Assembly: GCA_948665105.1 (NCBI GenBank)
Contig: CAPNGW010000123.1
Span: 1-7,141, forward strand
DNA: 7,141 nucleotides
Source: an uncultured Lachnospiraceae bacterium
GTDB taxonomy: Bacteria > Bacillota > Clostridia > Lachnospirales > Lachnospiraceae
Direction: 5' to 3'
In this document: positions 1-6,594 of the stretch, piece by piece
Layout of the letters: every line of letters begins with the position of its first letter
Position numbering within the stretch: the first letter of the stretch is position 1
The notes under the pieces: model-generated
Told to the model about the DNA's origin: nothing
Databases searched by the model: none
What the model saw: the letters and a program-made list of their open reading frames with translations, nothing else
Program-made: the position numbers and the translations under genes

Positions 1-1302
1 CAGGCCCGCGCCACCGCTGGCCCGGCTCCTGACCTTGTCCACCATGTAGAAGGCCTGGGTAATCTTCTCAATCTCCTCTGCCGGAATTCCCATTCCCATA
101 TCGGTAACAGAAAAGAAGAAAACCTCTTTTTCAAACCAGCCTCTGATGCAGATGGAGCCACCCTCCGAAGAGGCCTTCATGGCGTTGTCACATAAATTGT
201 ACACCAAGGACTTAATCAGCTCACGGTCCATCCACAGCCTGCCCTTTTCACAGCTACAGGTAAATTGCAGCTTATGACTCTGGGCAATGATGCTTAAGGA
301 AGCCGCAATCTCCTCAAAAAGCTTCTGTACCTCCTCCTTCCCCCACTCCACGTTGGCCTCTCCAACTGTTATCATCTCCATAAGCTTGCCGGAGAGTATC
401 CGCATACGGCTGGCCTCATCCTTGATAATGCTCACGTACTCCTGCCGTTGCTCCGTTGGCATGTCGCTTTTGATGAGAAGCAGGTCTGAGAAGCCCAGGA
501 TGGAGGTCAAGGGCGTCTTCATCTCATGGGACAGATTGTCGATAAACTGCTTTCGGTCCTCCGCCACATTTTCCAGGGCCCGGATATTTTCCTCCACTGC
601 CTGTGCCATCCGGTTCATATTGCCGGCCAGCTCCGAAATTTCATCCTTACCCCTCTGGGGCACACGACGGTTATATTCTCCCTGGGCGATGGCCCGGGTG
701 CCCGCATTTATTTTCTGCAAAGGCATAAGCAGCATTTTCACCACAACAAGCAGGATTGCCGCAATAATCAACGCACAAAGCATACTGGTGAAACGCACGC
801 TGCCCAGCATGTCCCTATGCATACGCACCACATCGCTCATGTCGGAAGCCGTCAGGAAATAATATGTGTTGGTCTCTAAGGATTCCTTGGACACAATGTA
901 GAGTACATCCTCCTTCATCTGCATGTAGCTCTCCCCGGACTCCGCCACCGTATTAAGCAGCTCCTGCACCGTCTCCTGGCCCCGCTCACCATTCTGATAC
1001 ACCAGCTTAAGGTCCCGGTCATAAAAGGAAATACCTTCCTTGACAACCTCTTCCTCGAAAGTGCTCTCCATATAGCCGATGACCCGGGCCGGTTCCAGGA
1101 CAATCACATTCTGCCGGAGCCGTTCCGACAGCAACATGCTTTTAAAATTGGTGACCAGAAATTCATGCCCCGTGGAGGCGGCCTGTTTCCGCTGGTCCAT
1201 GGCCAGATTGAAGCTGTTTTTCAACAGCAAAATACTGGTAACGCTCACAGCAAGCATTACCAGCATCATCGTATATAGAAAAATTTTCTGCCACAGTTTC
1301 AT
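1..1302 (-). CDS. Membrane sensor histidine kinase (3' end beyond window)
   Basis: This is the sensor partner of the response regulator just upstream. It would autophosphorylate on histidine and pass the phosphate to that regulator. The 434 visible residues run in order: a first membrane segment (about 8-27), an extracytoplasmic sensor region of about 140 residues (28-167) with no recognised fold, a second membrane segment (about 168-190), a HAMP linker (about 191-245), and a HisKA dimerisation domain with the phospho-acceptor H259 in the motif NLSHEMKTPL. The ATPase domain follows, with an N box around N369-N373 (NLCDNA), a G1 box (D401-x-G-x-G405) and the start of the G2 box (GGAGL), where the window ends. 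Only the last few dozen residues should be missing. The ATG abuts the regulator's stop codon (TAGATG), with a GGAG-type ribosome site inside the regulator's end, so translation is probably coupled. The ligand is unknown. Confidence 0.96.
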   Translation of the reverse strand, partial: MKLWQKIFLYTMMLVMLAVSVTSILLLKNSFNLAMDQRKQAASTGHEFLVTNFKSMLLSERLRQNVIVLEPARVIGYMESTFEEEVVKEGISFYDRDLKLVYQNGERGQETVQELLNTVAESGESYMQMKEDVLYIVSKESLETNTYYFLTASDMSDVVRMHRDMLGSVRFTSMLCALIIAAILLVVVKMLLMPLQKINAGTRAIAQGEYNRRVPQRGKDEISELAGNMNRMAQAVEENIRALENVAEDRKQFIDNLSHEMKTPLTSILGFSDLLLIKSDMPTEQRQEYVSIIKDEASRMRILSGKLMEMITVGEANVEWGKEEVQKLFEEIAASLSIIAQSHKLQFTCSCEKGRLWMDRELIKSLVYNLCDNAMKASSEGGSICIRGWFEKEVFFFSVTDMGMGIPAEEIEKITQAFYMVDKVRSRASGGAGL

Positions 1303-1962
1303 CTACGTTCTACTCTCCAATCGGTATCCCAGCTTGGGAATGGTGATGAGACAATCCTTTAAGCTCAGCTTCTTGCGCAGCTGCTGAATATGGATATCAA
1401 TGGTCCGAGTCTCTCCTTCGTACTCGAAGCCCCATACCGCACTTAAAAGCCGCTCTCTCGACACTGCCACATCCTTATGCTGCAGGAAAAATACCAGGAC
1501 CTCAAATTCCTTTGGAGTCAGATAAACAATCTGGCCATTCCGCTTGCAGATGTGCTCTTCAATATTGACAGAGATATCCCGATATTCGTACACCTCCGCC
1601 GTCTTGCTGACCCGGCGCAGAATCACCTCAATACGGGCCAGAAGCTCCATCGCCTCAAAGGGCTTTACAATGTAATCCTCCGCCCCTAAGCGCAGCCCCC
1701 GGACTTTATCGGTGAGCTCCTGCTTGGCAGTGATAAAAATCACAGGGGTTTCAGTATTGGTGCGGTTACGCATAATTTCAAAGCCACTCATGTCAGGGAG
1801 CATCACGTCCAGAAGAATCAGGTCAAAGGCTTCGGCTTCCATCCTCTGGAAGGCCTCTGCGCCGTTGTTACAGACAATTCCCTCATAGCCGCCGATGGAG
1901 ACGGTGGCTTCGATGAGTTTTGCAATGTTGGGGTCGTCTTCTACGATTAGTATGCGTATCAT
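1303..1962 (-). CDS. OmpR/PhoB-family response regulator
   Basis: This is a complete 219-residue two-domain transcription regulator of normal family length. The N-terminal receiver (about 1-115) has the acidic pocket E8, D9 and D10, phospho-acceptor D52 in LLDVMLP, switch residue T78 and conserved K100 in the VKPF loop. The C-terminal winged-helix DNA-binding domain (about 125-217) has the LTPKEFEVL helix, the recognition-helix region RTIDIHIQQLRKKL, and the final hairpin that ends GYRLESRT. A good ribosome site, AGGAG at 1971-1975, lies 8 bases before the ATG. The kinase gene follows immediately, forming a regulator-kinase operon. The family binds tandem direct repeats near promoters; a candidate pair lies upstream at 2069-2096, suggesting autoregulation. 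The target genes cannot be told from the sequence, so no gene symbol is given. Confidence 0.97.
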   Translation of the reverse strand: MIRILIVEDDPNIAKLIEATVSIGGYEGIVCNNGAEAFQRMEAEAFDLILLDVMLPDMSGFEIMRNRTNTETPVIFITAKQELTDKVRGLRLGAEDYIVKPFEAMELLARIEVILRRVSKTAEVYEYRDISVNIEEHICKRNGQIVYLTPKEFEVLVFFLQHKDVAVSRERLLSAVWGFEYEGETRTIDIHIQQLRKKLSLKDCLITIPKLGYRLESRT

Positions 1963-1985
1963 GGTGGTATCTCCTGTATTTTCCC

Positions 1986-2033
1986 GGCTCTTTCATGCAA
2001 GGCCTGATTTTGTCTTTTTGAGCCGCATGGCTC
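1986..2033 (-). repeat. Leader inverted repeat with alternative pairing before the response regulator
   Basis: A 5-bp inverted repeat with a 4-base loop (GAGCC at 2020-2024, GGCTC at 2029-2033) lies in the presumed 5' leader of the regulator mRNA. A second copy of the minus-strand GAGCC arm, at 1986-1990 and 10 bases upstream of the AGGAG ribosome site, could compete for the same partner. No U-tract follows on the minus strand, so it is not an intrinsic terminator. The stems are short and could be chance. Confidence 0.3.
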
Positions 2034-2048
2034 ATTGCTTATGTGAAT

Positions 2049-2100
2049 ATTATAACAAATAACAGGAAAAAAGAATGCATGAAATTGTAAAAGAATCTTA
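2049..2100 (-). promoter_or_regulatory. Candidate promoter and operator of the two-component operon
   Basis: On the minus strand a consensus -10 hexamer TATAAT (2049-2054) is preceded by TG one base upstream (2056-2057), giving an extended -10. No good -35 hexamer is visible, which fits an extended -10 or an activator-dependent promoter. Just upstream, the octamer ATTCTTTT occurs twice as a direct repeat with starts exactly 20 bp apart (2096 and 2076), so both copies face the same side of the helix. This resembles operators of OmpR/PhoB-type regulators, and the gene's own product is the natural candidate binder. Transcription would start near 2042 and leave a leader of about 80 bases. A, T-rich context makes chance repeats possible. 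Confidence 0.5.
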
Positions 2101-2131
2101 AAAATGCTCCGCGTTTCTTCCAATATTAGAG

Positions 2132-3505
2132 TTACTCTATCATTTTCCTCATAAGTCCCTCCGGTGCCTGGATGTCTACTGTTCCATCTTCGGACATAAC
2201 TGCCACAAAGCACCAGGCCGATTCCCATTCCTTTGCTTTCCCTGCTTTTTGAGCCTGTTCTTTATACCATTCTACCACCCAGTTTACATAATTGGTCAAA
2301 GAATTGAAACGGGCTCCCCGGCTGGAGTTTCCCTCGATTACCAGTTTTCCGTCCAAAATAGTTCCCACACAATAACATTTTCCATCCACATCTGCAAGCA
2401 AAGCGCCGTCAATAGCAGAAATCCCCACTATTTTCTCCTCATTCTCCAGCATGGGAAAAGGCTTCATGGCATATGCCCGCCTGTAGCCGGATAGCCGCTT
2501 TACTTCCTCTTTCAGCAGCTTTTCCTCCATGAAAATAATAGATGTGCCATGATCTTGTTTACGCAAAACTTCCAGAATGCTTGTCACCTTCTCCACATTT
2601 TCCAAATGCAATGAATCCATTACATTTTTCAGTTCTTTTCTCCACTTCTCTTCATTTTCATCTCCCTCCACTGCCGGAATTTGTTTCTCGCCCTCTCTGC
2701 ACTGAAGTAAAGCCACCCCATCCTCTCTGACAACCCAGCTTAAGCGGCCAGTAAACTCTACTTCTACAGGAGAAACCTTCTCCATCTCCATGGGGCTTAC
2801 CACACCTTCAATATAATACCTTCCTTCTTGTTTCTGGGCCAAAAGTCCCTGTCCGTCTCCCGACATCTCCATCATCTTGCGAAGATTTCTTAAATTTGAC
2901 GTTGCTATCTGCCGCTCGGCTCGATTTTCCTTTTTGTCTTCAAATGCCACCATGAAGTCAGATTTCCACAGGGAATTTCCAGGAAAATATATCCTTGTCT
3001 TTACAGTCCTCTTCTCATATTTCTGCGCAGAAAGCTGAACCAAGAGTTCCAGCGGCGGCAATCCTTTCTCTCTCAATACCTGCTTTACATACCTTGTTGT
3101 CAGCCATTCTTTATTAAGTAAATCCCCCAGAAAAAAATCTTCCAGAGTCCTGTCATCCTCATGGCCTTTTTCAATTCTTTTTCTTAATTCTTTTTCAAGC
3201 TCCTGCAAATACAAGAGATTCAAAAAACGAGCCTCCAATTCCTGTATGACTATGGAAAAGAATTTTCTCATTGCCGCATATTCTTCTCCGCCCTCCACCC
3301 ACCACACTGCTGAATACTTTTTTATTTTTGCTTCCAGTCTGGCATCTGGCCATGCTTCCTCCACACCCCGGACAAGTATCTGGGACTTAAATTCCGGAGG
3401 ATTGGAGAATCTCAGCGCTATCCCCTCTGGTATCCTTGTGAAATATTCCCTCATGCGCTCCATGAAATACGCGCAAAATTCTTCTCCTATCTCTTTTTTA
3501 TTCAT
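2132..3505 (-). CDS. DAC/DisA_N-like nucleotide-binding sensor protein
   Basis: This is a 457-residue soluble protein without a signal peptide or membrane segment. Residues 1-160 are mostly helical and charged, with a probable coiled-coil stretch around 85-115. Residues 165-280 look strand-rich. The C-terminal part (about 312-447) follows the order of the diadenylate cyclase domain: an HG-x-SIIF strand (H319-F325), the DGA motif (D366-A368), a second strand pair (CYCVGTILDG), the region where cyclases have GTRHRAA, and a closing strand CFVAVMSEDGTVDI that matches the family's VSEE-G-x-I element. At the GTRHRAA site this protein reads RGARFNS (396-402). It keeps one arginine (R399) but lacks the second catalytic R and the H. 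I therefore infer a nucleotide sensor or a cyclase of altered chemistry rather than a housekeeping c-di-AMP synthase. It is coupled to the protease gene 4 bases upstream and probably acts with it. Confidence 0.85.
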   Translation of the reverse strand: MNKKEIGEEFCAYFMERMREYFTRIPEGIALRFSNPPEFKSQILVRGVEEAWPDARLEAKIKKYSAVWWVEGGEEYAAMRKFFSIVIQELEARFLNLLYLQELEKELRKRIEKGHEDDRTLEDFFLGDLLNKEWLTTRYVKQVLREKGLPPLELLVQLSAQKYEKRTVKTRIYFPGNSLWKSDFMVAFEDKKENRAERQIATSNLRNLRKMMEMSGDGQGLLAQKQEGRYYIEGVVSPMEMEKVSPVEVEFTGRLSWVVREDGVALLQCREGEKQIPAVEGDENEEKWRKELKNVMDSLHLENVEKVTSILEVLRKQDHGTSIIFMEEKLLKEEVKRLSGYRRAYAMKPFPMLENEEKIVGISAIDGALLADVDGKCYCVGTILDGKLVIEGNSSRGARFNSLTNYVNWVVEWYKEQAQKAGKAKEWESAWCFVAVMSEDGTVDIQAPEGLMRKMIE

Positions 3506-3517
3506 TATTTCACCCCT
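3506..3517 (-). promoter_or_regulatory. Ribosome site of the DAC-like gene overlapping the protease stop codon
   Basis: The purine stretch AGGGG (3513-3517) lies in the last codons of the protease gene and runs into its TGA (3510-3512). The ATG of the DAC-like gene follows 4 bases after the stop. The ribosome site is 7 bases from the ATG and can be reached by ribosomes finishing the protease, so the two products are probably made by translational coupling in a fixed ratio. Confidence 0.75.
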
Positions 3518-6281
3518 GACATTCCTCTGTCCTACGCTCCGCTGTTATGCGTATCTCATCCCAGAGGAGTCTCTGATACTCCTCAATATGGCCCTGCATA
3601 TTCCAGATAAGCTTTTCCACATTCGGTTCCAGGCATAGCCGAAACATTTTTTGTAACCGCTCTTGCATATCCTGAAGTTCTACCGCCTTCGCTGTATCTT
3701 CCTGCTTCATATGACAATAAAAACTCCTTCTGCATCCCAAAAGATAACCAAGCAGCATATATAATATTTCTTTATTCAAAAACACATCCAACTTTTCCAT
3801 GCAGCTCTGTTTTTCCGTCCCTGCATCTGAAAGATAATCGTTTCTAAAATTGATAATACAGATATTTATTTGGGACAAGCTTTTGTCTATATCCTTTGGC
3901 GCATCATCCCGCCAGCCGTATCCAAAGTCTTCTCCCTCCTCCTGGTAACTTAGGGTATAGGCAACAAGGCCGCTGCGGATATTAAGTTTTGCAGGAAAAT
4001 CTCCTTTCGGAATTCCCTGTTCAACCAGACTTCTTTGAATTGCACGTAAATAATCTTCATAAGACAATTCCAGAGTCAAAATACCCATCAAATCTGCTTC
4101 GCACTCCTTGAAAAGCAAAATCATCTCATCAACCACCGTGTTTATGGAAAGCTCCCCATTTCCCCAAACAGAGTAGCCGGTTATCTCTTTGGATATTTTC
4201 GCAATTTTATCCATGATATTATCCCGGGCTTCTCTTGCAGCATTTTCTGCGCTTTTTGTGCCTTTTGCGTTATTTTTGTTTTGGAGTTTTATAGAATTCA
4301 GATATACTGTCTCCTGAAGATACCCAAACAGCTCTTCCTTATTATGAATCAAAATATCACTCACACTGTCCTTCAAAATATCGGACATTACATGCGTATA
4401 ATACTGATAATCCGTATACAACTCTTTCAGCTGCCTTAATTCCTCCTCGGACCTGCCCCTAAATTTCTCTTTCAAATATTCCGGCTGCTTCAGCTTCTCC
4501 GTCTCTTGTGTCAAATACTCATTGAAACGGTCCTCAAACCTCTTCCAATATTCTTCATTCACTCCATTAAGTATCTGCTCTTCCCCTTCCGATACCGCTT
4601 CCAATTTCCTTTGAAAGCAAAGTGCCGTGGCCTTCGCTGTAATCTTTATCGCGCATTTCTCACGATACTCTCTGTTGCGGATGGCTTGTCCTACAAAATG
4701 CCCTACTTCATGACTTAAGGTTAGAAGCATCAGCTGCATATCATAGGCTTGATTCTCCGGTATGCTTACCAAAAACAGCCGGTTTCCCTTATACATATTC
4801 CGGAAAAGCTCTTCCACCTGGATAGTATCGGTTACTCCCAGACTTGCCAAGAACTCATATCGATGCCCACTTGGCGTATTCGGCCCCAGTTTATCCAGAA
4901 AATTCTTCATAAAATAAATAAAGGCATTATAAAAAGCATTCAACCGTACCGGTGTATTATAAATCCGAATGTCAAAATCAAGTGACTGCGTAAACTGTCG
5001 GTCTGAGCGGATGGCATTCTGCACACACAGATGTAGCCCCTTCACAAATTTGTGAAAGTTTCGGATAAAATCTTGCCTAGTATGCTCACCAACATTTTCC
5101 GCGATATTCAAAAGCATGTCTATGGGCAAAAACATGGAGCAAAAAACATAGTCAGCCAGTGGCGCATCTTCAAACTTCTGAAGTGCATTGATAACCTGAA
5201 ACAAATAACGGTTCAAATACGATGCTTCTGGTTGAAAGTCTGAATCGTCCCTTTCCTGAATCCGTTTCCGCATTGCCTCACTTAGTCTTATTTTTCTTGG
5301 TGGAGTGCAGCCATTTATCGGAGCAACGTCTTTCTTATCCGCGCCATCCGTCTCCATCACTGCTTTATCCGCACTTAAACGGCTGTCATCAGTCTCTTCC
5401 TGCTTCTGACATATAATAGTTGTAATCCCTATTAATTGTTGCCTATATTGAGGACAGCTATGATTTAGCACCCCTGTCTCATCACGAAAAAGTTTGAGAA
5501 ATTCTGACCAGGGTACATTTTCCATAACCATCACCTCATCATTACATCCTAAAACAGACTCTTTCTTTGTGATGGCGCCGGATTTTAAAACTGCTTTTAT
5601 ATTATCCTGCACCTTATGAATACTGCCAGGGTATCTCTCAATGGCATAGATGTAAGCACAACTTAGCATCCTGTCCGCCAAGCTGTAAATCCTTTCGCTT
5701 CCTAAAAATTTTTTCTGCACTCCTGCAAACGTAAAGCTATAGGTCATTTCCAGGCCCATTTCCTTCAGATAATCCTCTTCTCTACCACGGTGAAATCTAT
5801 CCACCAATTCGGAACCATCCTCATAATACCTGCATAAAAGCACCATGACCATACCACTGTTATCCAATGTCAGGTAAGTAATTACTCTTCTTTTTCCCTC
5901 GTCTGAAAGTTCTTGCTCCACACGGCATCGATTGTAAAGTTCTGTTTTCGTTTCTTCCATCCTTCCTTGCAGTAAAACGACAAAGATAAAGGGATATTCC
6001 GTTTCTTCTCTTTTTGCTTCCTCCCAAAACTTTGTGTCATCCTGAGCCCGAAAACCATAGATGGTCTGTTCCGTGTAGGTTCCTCTTAACGCTTCCACTT
6101 GTTTGATGTCATAATTCCAAATTTCTTCCATGGAACACATCCCATCTGAAAACAAGTTTTCTCCTATAATAAGTCCATCGTTATACCCAAAGAGCAGGTA
6201 CTGCCTGTCTTCGTGCGGTGCCTCAGCCGGTGGCAGAAAATCATTGTGCAGCGTAATCGGTCTGCATACATTATATCCCAC
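3510..6281 (-). CDS. Large HEVGH zinc metallopeptidase-like protein, first gene of operon
   Basis: This 923-residue protein has no signal peptide or membrane segment, so it is probably cytoplasmic. Residues 1-290 form an alpha/beta region in which the motif G-x-N-D-x5-E-N occurs twice with identical spacing (32-42 and 245-255). Residues 292-345 are a charged, low-complexity linker. From about 345 the protein is largely helical and leads into SHEVGHFVGQ, the HExxH zinc motif (H524, E525, H528). A probable third-ligand motif E-C-E-A-D (E726-D730), like the ExxAD of M48-type gluzincins, lies some 200 residues later, after a helical insertion that includes a charged stretch (about 565-700). The C-terminus (about 800-923) is helical. 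I do not recognise the full-length family, and the substrate is unknown. The start is GTG with AGGAG at 6289-6293. Coupling to the DAC-like gene suggests that protein senses a signal and gates this protease. Peptidase activity is inferred from motifs alone. Confidence 0.85.
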   Translation of the reverse strand: MGYNVCRPITLHNDFLPPAEAPHEDRQYLLFGYNDGLIIGENLFSDGMCSMEEIWNYDIKQVEALRGTYTEQTIYGFRAQDDTKFWEEAKREETEYPFIFVVLLQGRMEETKTELYNRCRVEQELSDEGKRRVITYLTLDNSGMVMVLLCRYYEDGSELVDRFHRGREEDYLKEMGLEMTYSFTFAGVQKKFLGSERIYSLADRMLSCAYIYAIERYPGSIHKVQDNIKAVLKSGAITKKESVLGCNDEVMVMENVPWSEFLKLFRDETGVLNHSCPQYRQQLIGITTIICQKQEETDDSRLSADKAVMETDGADKKDVAPINGCTPPRKIRLSEAMRKRIQERDDSDFQPEASYLNRYLFQVINALQKFEDAPLADYVFCSMFLPIDMLLNIAENVGEHTRQDFIRNFHKFVKGLHLCVQNAIRSDRQFTQSLDFDIRIYNTPVRLNAFYNAFIYFMKNFLDKLGPNTPSGHRYEFLASLGVTDTIQVEELFRNMYKGNRLFLVSIPENQAYDMQLMLLTLSHEVGHFVGQAIRNREYREKCAIKITAKATALCFQRKLEAVSEGEEQILNGVNEEYWKRFEDRFNEYLTQETEKLKQPEYLKEKFRGRSEEELRQLKELYTDYQYYTHVMSDILKDSVSDILIHNKEELFGYLQETVYLNSIKLQNKNNAKGTKSAENAAREARDNIMDKIAKISKEITGYSVWGNGELSINTVVDEMILLFKECEADLMGILTLELSYEDYLRAIQRSLVEQGIPKGDFPAKLNIRSGLVAYTLSYQEEGEDFGYGWRDDAPKDIDKSLSQINICIINFRNDYLSDAGTEKQSCMEKLDVFLNKEILYMLLGYLLGCRRSFYCHMKQEDTAKAVELQDMQERLQKMFRLCLEPNVEKLIWNMQGHIEEYQRLLWDEIRITAERRTEECQG

Positions 6282-6288
6282 GGTATCT

Positions 6289-6293
6289 CTCCT
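6289..6293 (-). promoter_or_regulatory. Ribosome site fixing the GTG start of the protease gene
   Basis: AGGAG lies 7 bases upstream of the GTG at 6279-6281. No ATG with a comparable ribosome site lies nearby in this frame, so the GTG start is preferred. Confidence 0.75.
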
Positions 6294-6301
6294 CGCCTCT
6301 T

Positions 6302-6331
6302 ATTGTATCGTTCTTGGGAAATTGATGATAA
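6302..6331 (-). promoter_or_regulatory. Possible promoter of the protease/DAC-like operon
   Basis: On the minus strand TTATCA (6326-6331, 4 of 6 consensus bases) and TACAAT (6302-6307, 5 of 6) are 18 bases apart. Transcription would begin near 6295, leaving a very short leader that starts just at the AGGAG ribosome site. The -35 element begins immediately after the hairpin at 6333-6380. The alternative is that the operon is read from the promoter upstream of the 69-residue gene, with the hairpin acting as an attenuator. Confidence 0.4.
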
Positions 6332-6380
6332 AATACAAAACGGCCCCTGCGGATTTATAATCTCATGGGCCATTTTGTAT
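6327..6380 (-). terminator. Intrinsic terminator or attenuator after the 69-residue gene
   Basis: Arms 6333-6346 and 6367-6380 pair over 14 positions around a 20-base loop. In the minus-strand RNA position 6341/6372 is a G-U wobble, so the stem is unbroken; in plus-strand RNA it would be a C-A mismatch. The inner half is G+C-rich (GGCCC/GGGCC), and the 3' arm continues into a T-rich run (GTTTTGTATTTTATC). It starts 4 bases after the stop codon of the small gene, the usual place for a Rho-independent terminator. The symmetric A/T flanks could let it work weakly in the other direction too. Confidence 0.65.
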
Positions 6381-6384
6381 GCTG

Positions 6385-6594
6385 TCATATATTTATTTTA
6401 CCAATCTTACCAAATCTCGTATAGTCTACGCCTGGTTTTTGTTCCCCGGACAGCCCGCTTTCACTTGAGCCATCCTTAAAATCTCCGGCATCTACAAAAC
6501 TGCTTGGTTTCTCCCTTTTCTCTCCCAGACCCAGCAGTATCTGGCATATCTGCCCCATATCCGCAGCGCTTACTGTAGTAATTCTCTCTTGCAT
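6385..6594 (-). CDS. Small hypothetical protein, 69 residues
   Basis: I do not recognise this protein. It would be soluble: a short N-terminal helix (about 10-27, AADMGQICQILLGLGEKREK), then a Gly/Ser/Asp-rich flexible stretch (about 30-52) and a basic tail ending RFGKIGKINI. It has no cysteine-pair motif, signal peptide or membrane segment. Support for a real gene comes from context: an AGGAG site at 6606-6610, a palindromic operator-like site just upstream, and a strong terminator-like hairpin 4 bases after the stop. The AGGAG lies 11 bases from this ATG, rather far. A competing out-of-frame ATG at 6597-6599 is better placed but opens only 9 codons. Its position directly before the protease operon suggests a regulator, partner or substrate, but this is inference. 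It may also be a remnant of a longer gene. Confidence 0.5.
   Translation of the reverse strand: MQERITTVSAADMGQICQILLGLGEKREKPSSFVDAGDFKDGSSESGLSGEQKPGVDYTRFGKIGKINI

Noticed and set aside
287..862. Open plus-strand frame of 191 residues
   Set aside because: It lies entirely opposite the histidine kinase gene, whose motifs are intact on the minus strand. Its composition (Ser/Ile/Arg-rich) is that of an antisense shadow and no ribosome site was seen.
2129..2141. Small palindrome TAGAG-N3-CTCTA at the DAC-like stop codon
   Set aside because: The 5-bp A+T-containing stem overlaps the stop codon and has no U-tract, too weak for a terminator.
1959..2228. Minus-strand frame of 89 residues spanning the end of the DAC-like gene and the intergenic region
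   Set aside because: It overlaps the DAC-like gene's C-terminus out of frame, covers the regulator's promoter region, and has no protein-like pattern.
2132..3505. Reading the DAC-like gene as a housekeeping DisA or CdaA c-di-AMP synthase
   Set aside because: It lacks the canonical RHR motif, the DisA C-terminal DNA-binding helix-hairpin-helix region and the CdaA membrane segments, and its DAC domain is at the C-terminus after a long unrelated region.
3246..3638. Plus-strand frame of 130 residues across the protease/DAC-like junction
   Set aside because: Antisense to two well-supported, coupled genes, with no convincing ribosome site or motif.
6164..6388. Minus-strand frame of 74 residues overlapping the start of the protease gene
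   Set aside because: It runs through the terminator hairpin and then out of frame into the protease gene; the GTG frame with its AGGAG site explains the region better.
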